Below are positions 46,623 to 60,581 of a stretch of 64,000 nucleotides of DNA, in pieces. Under the pieces are notes generated by a model, which saw nothing but the letters and a program-made list of their open reading frames with translations, did not search any database and was not told the DNA's origin. Every line of letters starts with the position of its first letter. Position 1 is the first letter of the stretch. The position numbers and the translations under genes are program-made. The stretch is from Mucor racemosus (lineage: Eukaryota > Mucoromycota > Mucoromycetes > Mucorales > Mucoraceae): contig JAPEHQ010000017.1 of the NCBI GenBank assembly GCA_027405735.1, positions 441,501-505,500 of the forward strand, given 5' to 3'.

Positions 46623-47780
46623 CAAAATAATAGTTTTTATCACTGCTTAAAATCTATCATAACGGGATTCCAAAATTTATTTTAAAAAGTGGACGAAAAA
46701 TGATTCAAAAAACAAAAACGGTTAAATGCTCATGAGCTACAAAGTAAGTCGACCTAACGTTTTAAATAGTTTTTGTACAGTTTTGAATTCTACATCCATC
46801 TAAATAAAATTCAGACAAACATTTCACATTAAATTTTGCGTAAAATGCAATTGAAATTTTGGAGGTTTTTTGAAGATACACATCACTTTTTATAGGCATA
46901 TTTAAAATATAATAAATTGAAATAATGCGCATCAAAATTATCTATCGATTGAGCTATTGAAAAATTTTCTAGCTGCATTTTTCATACAGAAAACAAGATT
47001 TTTGCCCAAATTTTTTTCAGTTTCAGAATTTGGGATGAGGGTATACAAGGGGAAAATTGAAGTTAGAGATGAGGGTATTTCTTTGTACACATTTTTGAGG
47101 ATATCTCCACGAAAAATCAATATTTTGACAAAATCTAAATTGAATCCGAGAGAGCTCAACAAGCTTGATGACATGAATGCAAAAAAAATGTTGCTCAATT
47201 TAACCAATATTTTGAAACCTACTATAGAAATGTCAAAAAAATGAAAAAAAAATAAAAGTGCTCAGAAATTTTTTATATTAGAATATGTTATAGAGCACTT
47301 CAAAACAAGTAAATTTTATTATTAGAAAGTGTTAGTATAGCTTAATTTTTTCTAGAGATATGAAGCCTCAAAATTGCAATCCATTAGCAGTGAAATACGC
47401 GTAAAAAATCTGAAACCTTAGCATTGAAAAATTAATACCAACTGCAAAAAATAGGATATTTCCGAATACTCATTTTTGGATTAAAGCTAAACATCTCAGG
47501 TACATTGGCATATAATTTTTTCTTGGTGTTATTTAGTGAGAAAAAAAGTAGAACAGGGATGAAAAGCGAGACCCAGTTTTCTAGGAAAAAGCAGTGAAAT
47601 TTACGCGTTTTTGAGTCTTTCGTGAGATATAAAATAAATTTAGGGATAGGTAGCATAATGCGACCAATTCATGTCTGTCTAGTAGTGTCTAAAGTATATC
47701 CTAAAAATGTTTAGTATGAGGTTAGTTATGGAAAAGAGGACACGCTCCGATTTTGAAGATTGAAATCTTTGAGAATTATT
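46623..47780 (+). repeat. Dispersed repeat family R, copy C, right part
   Basis: Continues from caaaataatag through 'tatcataacgggattccaaa', 'gaagatacacatcactttt' and 'gggataggtagcataatg' to 'ctccgattttgaagattgaa'. It preserves the site where copy B received the TA-flanked MITE. Confidence 0.85.
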
Positions 47781-47975
47781 TTTTCAAAAAACTCTGCATA
47801 TTAAGCTTCCAACAATGGAAAGAATGCCGATTCATTTGAATTAATTTACTTTTTGCTTATTTAAGAAGAATTTAATGACAGTAAAAAAAGAGAGAGAGAG
47901 AGAGAGAGTGGGGATAATAACAGAAAAGAATATGTAACAAAATGTCTATAAAGTGATTGAATAATGCTGCTGTAT

Positions 47976-51014
<3,039 letters not shown>

Positions 51015-51260
51015 AATATCAAAATGTATTGAACGTAAATAGAGAGGGATTTACGAAAAAAGAAAAAATTTGATAAAACCCAAAGACCCTCTTCATTGAA
51101 AGAAAGGTTCCGGTTTGGAATAAATTAGGTCCGGTGTAATGTAGAAGTTGGGGGTGAATATATACCCTTCAAACAAAGTATTGGGGGGGACATATCGAAA
51201 CAAAAGACAAATTCATATAAGCAAACAGTTTGGATCCTTCTCTCTTTCTTTATAGGCACG
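51015..51260. promoter_or_regulatory. Shared divergent promoter of RIX7 and eL20
   Basis: 246 bp separate the two start codons. It contains related elements 'ggttccggttt' and 'aggtccggtgt' about 30 bp apart and a G run near 51184. The eL20 side ends in a pyrimidine-rich stretch (cttctctctttcttta) as at ribosomal-protein mRNA starts. Co-regulation of two ribosome-production genes is an inference from the layout. Confidence 0.6.
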
Positions 51261-52340
51261 ATGGCTAGAGTAAGTTATTATTTCAAAAAGATTAAATAAA
51301 GCAATTTGTATACAAACATCAGAAAGATACAAGACATGGACATATGGATCAGTAATAAACATATATACGATCTCAACAAATGTATGGATATAATGCATCC
51401 ATCCATCCAATTCATCCATCCAGTTGTTAATTAGTTGATATCCATCTAATAGTATTATTCAACATATAAATGATACATGTATCAAATGCAGCATATCGAC
51501 ATTCATATTCTCGATACATTTCACTAAATCTATGCCGAAATTTTGGTCAATTTACATTAAATATCATCCAACAGAATAGAGCACCTTTGAAAGTGTCTTG
51601 TTATCTTATTTTGATTGTGTACAAATTGCTTTGAACAATACCAGATTTCCACTTTTCTCTAACCATGCATTTACTTTATTGTTTTTCTCTTTCAACAGTT
51701 CCACGAATATCAGGTAAATTTGCATATATTTAATAGTATTTATCAATTATGCTAAAACAAACAAAATAGGTGGTTGGTCGTAAACTCCCTTCCGCCCAAG
51801 AAGTTGCTCCCAAGCTTTTCCGTATGCGCATCTTCGCTCCCAACGTTGTTGTTGCCAAGTCTCGTTTCTGGTACTTTTTGAAGAAGCTCCGTAAGGTCAA
51901 GAAGGCTGCCGGTGAGATTGTCTCTGTCAACCTCGTACGTATATTAACAAAAAAAAAAAAAAAAGATAGATTTAGAATGATAAATTAACAATATCCCTTA
52001 GATTGCCGAGAAGCGTCCTGAACAAATCAAGAACTTTGGTATCTGGATCCGTTACGATTCTCGTTCCGGTACCCACAACATGTACAAGGAATACCGTGCT
52101 ATGCGTCGTGTTGAAGCTGTTGAGAACTGTTATCAAGATATGGCTGCTCGTCACCGTGCTCGTTTCAGATCTGTTCAAATCATCCGTGTTGCTGAAGTTA
52201 AGGATGCCGATGTTCGTCGTCAATACATCAAGCAACTCTTGACTCCCAAGCTTGCTTTCCCCTTGCCTCATCGTCTTGCCAATGTCGAGAAGAAGCATCG
52301 TGCTCTCTTTGTCGCCAAGAGACCTACCACTTTCTATTAA
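51261..52340 (+). CDS. RPL20: 60S ribosomal protein eL20 (L18a / yeast L20)
   Basis: Four coding exons: 51261-51269 (MAR), 51699-51713 (FHEYQ, only 15 nt), 51770-51934 and 52002-52340; 175 residues, the normal eL20 length. Typical eL20 segments are [59 protein letters not shown] and the C-terminal VAKRPTTFY. Codons are strongly C-ending (ATC, AAG, CGT, CTC), unlike neighbouring genes, as expected of a highly expressed gene. The first intron is 429 nt, long for this genome; a regulatory or snoRNA content is possible but none was identified. Confidence 0.96.
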
Positions 52341-53239
52341 ATCGTTTTTTAGCTCGTGTAATTTTTTTTTTCAATTTCAATTAAAAGCATACACTTTGTT
52401 ATAGATTGAATAGAAAGATATCTAGTTTTTTTTTTTGGGTGATGTTTTTTATTTGTATGAGGAGAGAGATGTGTATGAGATTTGAGGACAATGATTAGAC
52501 TTCCTGGGCATGTGTATATGTATGTGTTTTAGATTGGGCAGAGTCGAATTGAGGGATTCAACATTTGAAAATTACTATTATTATTTTTTTTTTTCGATAC
52601 ACTCACAGGTCTATTGGATTGTTTTCGACATACTTTTGTTGATACTAGTCAAACAAAAAATAACAGAGGATAGAATGGATGTTGCAAAACCGTAAGATCA
52701 TTTCGGTTGTGGTATAAATTACTAGTTTATACAGATAAAAATCCAGGAAAGACAAAAATTTGGTTTTTTTTTCCAAAACACGTTGAGCCTTGAACCAGCA
52801 CTTCACTATTATATGTTTGTTAATGACAATGTACATATGGTACCTCAACGTAGTCTTCATATCTGCGACCCAATAATCCACTTTGTATACAGAAGGGATC
52901 TGCAGTTGTTGATTTACGGTGGTTTGAATGTTATGTGAAACTGAAAATGTCGAGTTTCCGATGTGAAATTTGTTGGAAAAAAAACCATATTTCTGATTGC
53001 TTTAGGATCCTTATGTCAGGTTTCTTATGTTATTATGAACATGACTAAACAACAGCTTCGTTCACAACACTCCAATTTTCACATTCTGAACTTCATAAGC
53101 CTCTAGACATTTTCTTCGGATTCCAGGTTTAGAACGGAGATGGTTTACAAAATACCAAATTTTTCAGTATAAAATGACCGTAGAACAAGGTTATTGCATC
53201 TGTTTCTTTCTTTAAACATCAATCCATCCATCTGTTCTA
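52341..53239. promoter_or_regulatory. Intergenic between eL20 and eL8
   Basis: About 900 bp with the eL20 3'UTR at its left and the eL8 promoter at its right. The last about 50 bp before the eL8 ATG are pyrimidine-rich (ttctttctttaaa). No other feature was recognised. Confidence 0.5.
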
Positions 53240-54384
53240 ATGGTAAGTACGCTTTTTTTATTTTAATGATTAAAACTTCACTTGTTTCTCCAATATGATC
53301 AAAAGGGAAAATTGTATCGAAACAAATGATGGCTTTATTTTTTTAAATCTACAATTTTTTGTTTTGTTGGCTGTATCTTTTTATACAAGATATCCTACAA
53401 TGGGCTTGATGTCTTAATACATAAAGTATCTTTTGTGAAAAACGGATTAACAATGTTAAATCTGGCTGAGTTGTGTCTCTATTTCTTCACGGAAATATCC
53501 AACTTGTTAGAGTGTAGTTTTATCAGAGTTGTGAATTTGTAAAAAAATTTGAATCTGATCGAACCCTTATCACTCCATGACAGCCTCCATCCACCAAGAA
53601 GTCTACTGGTAAGAAGGTTGCTCCTTCCCCTTATGCCGTTAAGGGTAAGCAAACTACCAAGTCTGCTGCCAACCCTTTGCTTGAAAAGACTCCCAAGAAC
53701 TTTGGTGTTGGTCAAGATGTTCAACCCAAGCGTGATGTCTCTCGTTTCGTCAAGTGGCCTCAATATGTTAAGCTTCAACGTCAAAAGAAGATTATCTACC
53801 AACGTCTTAAGGTCCCTCCTGCTCTTAACCAATTCACTCATGTTTTGGATAAGAACACTGCTACTCAAGTCTTCAAGTTGATGCACAAGTACAGACCCGA
53901 GTCCAAGAACGAGAAGCGCGATCGTCTTCGTGCTGCCGCTCTTGCCAAGTCCGAGAAGAAGGAAGTTGCCAAGACTGACAAGCCTGTTGTCATCAAGTAT
54001 GGTATCAACCACATCACCGCTTTGGTTGAAGCCAAGAAGGCCCAATTGGTTCTTATTGCTGATGATGTTGACCCCATTGAGTTGGTTCTCTGGCTCCCTG
54101 CTCTTTGCCGTAAGATGGGTATTCCTTATGCTATTGTTAAGGGTAAGGCTCGTCTCGGTACACTCGTCCACAAGAAGACTGCCACTGCTCTCTGTTTGAC
54201 TGAAGTCTCTGAGGCTGATAAGGCTGAATTAGCCACTATTGTCTCTGCTGTCAACACCAACTTCACTGAGAAGTGGGAGGATGTCCGTCGTCACTGGGGT
54301 GGTGGAATTATGGGTCCCAAGTCCAACGCTAAGATGGCCAAGCGTGCTGCTATCGCTGCTAAGGAAATCGCTGCTCGTCAGTAA
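53240..54384 (+). CDS. RPL8: 60S ribosomal protein eL8 (L7a / yeast L8)
   Basis: The ATG at 53240-53242 is followed immediately by GTAAGT; the next exon (53584-54384) begins [20 protein letters not shown] right after a CAG. The join gives 267 residues. eL8 hallmarks: [39 protein letters not shown], the L7Ae core [39 protein letters not shown] and [19 protein letters not shown]. The first coding exon is therefore just the start codon. Codon use is strongly biased to C-ending codons as in eL20. The 341-nt intron has poor matches to C/D snoRNA boxes. Confidence 0.95.
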
Positions 54385-54751
54385 TTACTTAATCAAATAA
54401 ATTAATATCAACTAATTTGTTACAAACTTTTCTCTTTTAATATTCTGTAAATAAATTTCTATACTTTCTCTTTCATATACATATATATTGAAAAATCCCT
54501 TTTAAAGTTAATGATTTAATCAACATGTTAATTATTTTTTGTGTTACGTTTGATTATTATAAATCAGGGTAGCATCAGCTGTCTAATTCTTCGGTTCGCC
54601 ATTGGTGCAGATTACAAAATTGATATATTCAGGTACAGGATTCCCTGTTTTAGACAATGGGTAATTCCTATATAAATAAGCTTTCTATATTCATTGTTTA
54701 AACTTTCTTTCTCTTTCATTATATACTTATACATATATATATATATAAAAG
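54385..54751. promoter_or_regulatory. Intergenic between eL8 and the cyclin gene
   Basis: 367 bp. The left part should be the eL8 3'UTR. The right part, with 'ctttctttctctttcatt' followed by a TA repeat just before 54752, is the likely cyclin promoter and leader. Confidence 0.5.
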
Positions 54752-55526
54752 ATGCTAACATCCTCATCACCAATTAATATACAGCAGCACGATAACATCA
54801 TGATAACATCCAATTCTTCCAGCAACATCCATTCTCAGTACTCTAAAAGTCAACATGATCAAGATTATCGTCCATTGCCAGCAGTTTTAACTGGTATGTA
54901 TTTGCATTTATACATGCTTACGAATCATGATGAATTCTTACATCCATATATATAGATTTTTTTGCGTTCAAATTGTGTGATCTTATTCCAACTCGTCCAT
55001 TACCAATTGGATCAAAACGAACAGCACCAGAATTAGTTTATTTCATCTTGAAAATCACATCACAAGCTCGTATATCATGTCACATTGCTGTTGTGGCTCT
55101 TATTTATATTGAAAGATGTAAAGCTGCGCTTCCAAAAAATGCAATTGGTAATCAAGGTAATGTCTATATGCACATATAATGATGAAATCAAAATTATTAA
55201 TAGTTTTCCATTATATAGATACAATTCACCGTATATTTGTAGCCTCGTTACTTGTAGCATCAAAATATTTGCACGGCACATGCTGGGGCTCCAGCCAAAA
55301 TATTATTACAACAGAACAGGAGCAAAAACAACACAAATCAACCGAAGAAACACCTGTTTGGTTGAATAATGCTAGAATGGCAAATATCTGTAGTAGATTT
55401 TATACGTTGCGAGAAATCAATCAATTAGAATTATCGTTTTTAAGCCTCATCAAATATAACTGCTTTGTGAATCCAATTGAGGTTCAAGAATACTTGGTTT
55501 TGAATAGGCAAGACTTGCTATTATAG
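54752..55526 (+). CDS. PHO80/PCL-type cyclin
   Basis: Three exons in frame: 54752-54893, 54956-55156 and 55219-55526; 216 residues. After a Ser/Asn/Gln-rich N-terminus the cyclin fold shows CDLIPTRPLPIGSK, ISCHIAVVALIYIERCK, IHRIFVASLLVASKYLHG and INQLELSFLSLIKYNCFVN, the order typical of PHO80-like cyclins that pair with a Pho85/CDK5-type kinase. Between helices it has an unusual polar insert (about residues 140-165: TEQEQKQHKSTEETP), where family members usually have a short loop. It is compact for the family. The specific role (phosphate signalling, polarity or glycogen) cannot be told. Confidence 0.85.
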
Positions 55527-57267
55527 ATATATTTATTCGTGATACCCTTCAACATTATATATAATGTATATCCATTATTGCTATATAGTATATAGTCGTA
55601 ATAATACCCATAATTTAATAAAGAAAATTCTATTACATATATACAAAATGTGACACAAATGCAGGGGAATTAATGAAAGAGTGCACCAGTGGTCATTTTT
55701 GTCAGCCTGTTTCAAAACTCTTATCGACTTTTTGTGGTTTTATCTACACATCTTTCCTTTTTAATACGATCGTCTATCCTATCAGTTTCAAGAAATATCA
55801 TATGCAATTGATTGAAACTTGTGATTTATATAGAAACATGGCTTCCGATAATGCCATAATTGGAAACTGATGATGTTCTAATTGTCATGGAATGTTGGAG
55901 AAAAGCACACCACCACGTGTATTCGAAAAACTCGCATTTCTGTATATGTGGAGTATAATCAAGTATCACTTTTATCATTTCTTTATTAGGGCTTGATTAC
56001 CTTGAAAAGCAATAAACACTGATTAAATGTACTACTACGGGTTATGAATGATTACACGGTTTTGGGCTCAATTCAGGTACAATTTATACCTTTTTTCGTC
56101 TTACTATATAATGTACACACACACATGCCATGATAAAACAAGTACGAATGCACACTTCAGATGTTGCCAAGGAACTGAAATAAATTTTTCATGCACGTAA
56201 ATAACCGGTTATTCTTAAATAAGAAACGTTTAGAATTGAATTGATATTATGTAAGACGCATCCCATATGTCTTATGATATAGTGTAACATTCGAAATCAG
56301 TGCTTTCATATACACATGGCATGTATCCGTACACTTATTTCCTGCTACTGAGTTGATAACTCAAGTATATATCTGTATAATAGATCTCTGCAAAAAGTCC
56401 ATCGATATATTGTAGTCAAAAGAATGCCCACAGCAAACAAAAGAAGGCAAATTTTGGATTTTAGCAAATGCAGGATTGGAAATCGTATATTATAAAACAC
56501 AGAAATGAGCTATAACACCTAATAGTTCTTCCGAAGGTTGACTCCCGATAATGAATTGGCTTTGTAAAAGCCAAGTTGTCGGGTTACATTCTATGATAAA
56601 AGAGACATTTCGATTTTTAGCTCATCAGATGAATTTTTTAAGAAATTTTAGTTTCGATTAAACGCGACTTTATTTTCTGTTCAAATTTGAGTAATCAATG
56701 CTACGCACTGATAGTTTATTATCCTACTTTTGCTTATTACATAAAGCTAACAACAGTTTAATTTTATAAGGGCTGTTTGATGACTTGAAAGTCTAATTTT
56801 GCAGTAAATTTATCGATATGTTCTGATCGTGCTTTTATCGCAAATCCTGATTTTCCAGAACGTTTTCGTAAAAGCCAAGAAACTTAACCAAGTTTATTAT
56901 TCTATCTTTTATACGAATGAAGCTGCTAGGTATACAGATTCTCTTTTTTATGAAGAAACCAAGAAAAACTAGATAGACTATTTATTAAACATTAATACAC
57001 TATTATGAAATGTATGTTTTTATTATACATTATCGTCTTTTTATTTAACTTTATATAACAAATTACCATATTTAAAATTACTGTACATAGCAATTCTATA
57101 GATGCATAATATATTAATTTATTAAAGACGTTACTTTTGCTATCAAGAAGAACAAATATTTATGATTCAAAAGTATAAGAGTTTTTATTTAAAATTGCTT
57201 TTATTCATCACATGTTCATTAGAATATGTTGTATACAAGTTTATACGATTAAATCAGGAAGAAAATA
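55527..57267. other. Intergenic, nothing recognised
   Basis: About 1.7 kb between the convergent ends of the cyclin and hydrolase genes. Only short, unsupported ORFs; no repeats matching others in the window were found. Confidence 0.5.
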
Positions 57268-57828
57268 TTAGTAGTTGTCATTTAAAATATCATCTACTCT
57301 CTTCACTTCAGCATAAGCAAACTTGATACCAGCCAAAAAACTCTTCCAAATAGTCTCAGCAGGAATAACTTCACCAAAGATTTCTTGATCAAAAGTATTG
57401 ACAGCCTCAGCTACGACAATAGTCTTGAAACCCTCATCTGTCCCAGAATAAGCTGTAGCATTTACACAGTTGTGAATCATCATACCTACGACAATGACTG
57501 TATCGATCTGTTTACTCAAGAGATATTCTTTGAGATCAGTGGCAACAAAGCCATCAGAGTAATTCTTGTAAATGACCTTCTCAGAAGCTAAAGGTTTGAC
57601 AGTATCGTGAAATTCTGCTCCTCGAGTACCCTTTTTCAAGATAGGTAATGTTTTCTCTATCTCAGGTGTTATATGGTGGCCGACATGGATAACTTCCTTC
57701 TGTTCTTGTCTAAACTTGTCCATGATCTTCTTGATTTCGTTGGCTGTCTCTTCAGGTCTCCATGTTGGCAAACCTCCGCCAGGAAAATAATCATTTTGAA
57801 CGTCAACAATAATAAGAGCTTCTTTCAT
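57268..57828 (-). CDS. Isochorismatase-family cysteine hydrolase
   Basis: Intronless, 186 residues, full length for the family. The catalytic triad is visible: Asp9 in LIIVDVQNDYF, Lys88 in VIYKNYSDGFVATDL, and Cys121 in VGMMIHNCVNATA, preceded by the usual cis-peptide-type hydrophobic stretch. Such enzymes hydrolyse amides or vinyl ethers (nicotinamidase, isochorismatase, ureidoacrylate or unknown amides); the substrate is not readable here. The acidic/aromatic metal site of nicotinamidases is not evident, so a general YcaC/isochorismatase-like amidase is more likely. Absence of introns in an intron-rich genome, plus bacterial-like size, hints at acquisition from bacteria, but small fungal genes can also be intronless. 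Confidence 0.9.
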   Translation of the reverse strand: MKEALIIVDVQNDYFPGGGLPTWRPEETANEIKKIMDKFRQEQKEVIHVGHHITPEIEKTLPILKKGTRGAEFHDTVKPLASEKVIYKNYSDGFVATDLKEYLLSKQIDTVIVVGMMIHNCVNATAYSGTDEGFKTIVVAEAVNTFDQEIFGEVIPAETIWKSFLAGIKFAYAEVKRVDDILNDNY

Positions 57829-58159
57829 ATTTGTAATATTTGTATAGATGTTTGATACTTTTTTGTACGGGTTATATGATAAAAGTCAAAAGTTGTATGT
57901 TTATATACCTTTTGATCGTTGCTAAAATCCAGTTTTCTGATCTTCCAATTATTTGCTTTGGTACAACTGCTTCCATTGCTTCCTATTCGTTAAATTACTC
58001 AGAATATTGACTTGGCTGTGTATAAGCGGTAAAATGAAACATGTATTTTCGATTACATTCGAGAAGATCATAATTTTTTTCGAGAATTATAGAGAAGTCT
58101 TCAAAAAAAAAAATCGAGAACATCACACTTTGTCTCAATTTTTTCAAACATTTCTAAAA
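57829..58159. promoter_or_regulatory. Upstream region of the isochorismatase-like gene
   Basis: About 330 bp between the hydrolase start and repeat copy D. 'ggttatatgataaaag' and 'gtttatatacc' are TATA-like elements within 90 bp of the start codon. Nothing else recognised. Confidence 0.4.
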
Positions 58160-59118
58160 TTTATAATTTATCACTGCTTGAACCCTATAGTAACTGGGTT
58201 CCAAAATTGATTTGAAAAAAATGATCGAAAAATGATGCAAAAAACAAAATCGTTTAAGTGCTCATGAACTGCAAATTAAGTCGACCTAGCTTATTAAATA
58301 GTTTTTGTGCAGTTTTAGATTCTGCATCCATCTAAATAAAATTCAGACAAACATTTTACATTAATTTTTGCGTAAAATGCAATTGAAATTTTGGAGGTTT
58401 TTTGAAGATACACATCACTTTTTATAAGTATACTTAAAATATAATAAATTGAAATAATGCATAAAAAAATTGCCTATCGATTGAGCTATTGCAAAATCTT
58501 CTAGCTGCATTTTTCGTAGAGGAAGCAAGATTTTTGTCCAATTTTTTTTCTGTTTCAGAATTTGGGATAAGGGTATACAAGGGGAAAATTGAGGTTAGAG
58601 ATGAGGGTATCTCTTTGTACACATTTTTGAGGATATCTCCACGAAAAATCAATATTTTAAAAAACTCTAAGTTGGATCCGAGAGAGCTTGACAAGCCTAA
58701 TGACATAAATGCAAAAAAAGTATTGCTCAATTTAATCAATATTTTGAAACCTACTATAGAAATGCCAAAAAAAAAGAAAAAAAAATGAAAGTGCTCAAAA
58801 TTTTTTTATGTTAAAATATGTTATAGAGCGCTTTAAAACAAGTAAGTTTCATTATTAAAAATGTTAGTATAGCTTAATTTTTTCTAGAGATATGAAGCCT
58901 CAAAGTTTGCAATCCATTAGCAGTGAAATACGCGTAAAAAATCTGAAACCTTAGCATTGAAAAATTAATACCAACTGCAAAAAATAGGATATTTCCGGAT
59001 ACTCATTTCTGTATTAAAGTTGAGCATTTCAAGTACAATGTCGTATAATTTTTTATTGGTATTATTTAGTGAAAAAAAAAGTAGGGCAAGGATGAAAAGT
59101 GAGACCCAGTTTTCGAGA
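58160..59118 (+). repeat. Dispersed repeat family R, copy D
   Basis: Plus-strand copy from 'tatcactgcttgaaccctat' to 'gagacccagttttcgagaaa'. It is shorter than copies B and C and slightly more diverged, with no insertion. Small ORFs occur on both strands, as in all copies. Confidence 0.85.
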
Positions 59119-59613
59119 AAGTGTTCCAAGCAATTTTCATGATTATTGGGCCATATAATGTTTTCAGCATTTTAATAAATACTTGAATCGAATCTCAAGT
59201 GTCAAATTCACTGTTAGATATATAGAAAATAAGTTTAATCTTTTTAAAATGGGCAGGAAAAATATAGATTAATGAACATTTATGCATTAAGATTGTTTAA
59301 TGAGAAATCCTTCTAAACTTACATACTCACAGTAATGCTTTTATACTTACAGATGGTGACATTCCATAGCTAAAGCACAGATTTAATAATATTACTGTGC
59401 ATGTGGCAATTAATTGCTGCCTAACAGATATCGCTTATTATAAAACCTACATTTAATTTGTATTATATACACGTCCTGTATCTCCACCTACACTTTGCAT
59501 CATTTTTCTCTGTCTGATTTTAAATGACTGCCATTCGCAGGTATAAAACTCAAAAAATAAGCGCGACATTCATTTTTCTCATACAAATTTTTTTATTTCA
59601 TCAAAACACAATC
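59119..59613. promoter_or_regulatory. Upstream region of the Gemin2-like gene
   Basis: About 500 bp. An upstream in-frame ATG exists at 59524, but the leader it would add is hydrophobic and unlike Gemin2, so I place the start at 59614 and treat this stretch as promoter and 5'UTR. Confidence 0.45.
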
Positions 59614-60324
59614 ATGTCAAAACGCTTATTTTCACAAATTACGACTGACGATGAAGAAGGAGGAAGAGGAGATTTCACAAAATCAGCTATTCCTTTAAGT
59701 AAAAAAGAACCAGAGTTAGTAAATGGTATACCTGTATCTGGAGAAGATTATCTCTTAGTTGTTCGGTAAATACCACAAAAATTTATTTCGAATATTTTTA
59801 CTCACTTTATTTATTTAGCCAACAAGCTAAAAATTGTGTTCAGACAGCTATTGCTCCCTTTCCAACCAAAAAAAGAAAGGTTCAATTACCATCTCATTTT
59901 CAATTCTTTGATAATGATGCAAGCAAAGTCGAAGAACAAGCATCTAGTGTTTGGAGAAAAGGGTTTTCAAAGCCATTTAAATCTTATCAAAAGGTACGCA
60001 AATGTCTATTTTTTGTATATTTGATGGATACTAACGAAAATTTCGTTCTAGTTTATGCAAAATAATAAATCAGAATCAACAAAACACAAAGAAATCACAT
60101 CAATTGATGAAGCATATAAAATCCTCTATACACAAAATCAAGACATAATCCCATTTATACCAACTTTATCACAGGTAAAATTGAATACAAACATTTATGC
60201 GCATGAAAAACTGATCAATTTTTGCTTAGCATACTATTTTACGATTATTGCAATATCATATTCAATGGTTAAATACAACAAAAGACATTAATTTGATGGT
60301 AAATTACTCATTATTTATGTATAC

Positions 60325-60369
<45 letters not shown>

Positions 60370-60581
60370 GCATTATTCATGCTCATTTTAAATAGTGCCG
60401 TTGGATATTTAGTTTATTGGTATTCTTGGATCCTGTATTGACATCACAACACATATCTTTGCTTCGAGACTTATCCAGGGAGTGTATTAAAAGTCGAGCT
60501 AATTTCCAACAAGACCTTGCTCCTGTAAACATTGTAATCACCATCATAGCAGAGGTATTTGGACAATCAGATTTGGTTTAA
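59614..60581 (+). CDS. Gemin2 / SIP1-like SMN-complex protein
   Basis: Five exons join in frame: 59614-59765, 59819-59993, 60052-60174, 60230-60298 and 60396-60581, giving 234 residues. Recognisable parts are VNGIPVSGEDYLLVVRQQAK near residues 30-50 (Gemin2 has a comparable EYLRRVQ.EA motif), then SSVWRKGFSKPFKSYQK, the helical HTILRLLQYHIQWL, and the C-terminal LTSQHISLLRDLSRECIKSR followed by NIVITIIAEVFGQSDL. In animals and fission yeast, Gemin2 holds the Sm pentamer during snRNP assembly; in budding yeast the relative is Brr1. Intron 4 contains about 40 A in a row. No lesions. The last exons are too short to be obvious as ORFs. Confidence 0.82.
60326..60365 (+). repeat. Poly(A) tract inside intron 4 of the Gemin2-like gene
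   Basis: About 40 uninterrupted A between the GTAAAT donor at 60299 and the AAATAG acceptor at 60395. Likely unstable in length. Confidence 0.9.

Noticed and set aside
52003..52298. ORFs on both strands over eL20 and eL8 (e.g. 51972-52298, 53479-54171)
   Set aside because: Antisense and frame shadows produced by strongly biased codon use of the ribosomal-protein genes.
53243..53583. C/D-box snoRNA in the eL8 intron
   Set aside because: Only weak C-box (TTGATGT, ATGATGG) and D-box matches at unsuitable spacing, with no terminal stem.
59524..59613. Upstream ATG as Gemin2-like start
   Set aside because: The added 30 residues are hydrophobic and basic, unlike Gemin2 N-termini; the ATG at 59614 begins the acidic leader typical of the family.
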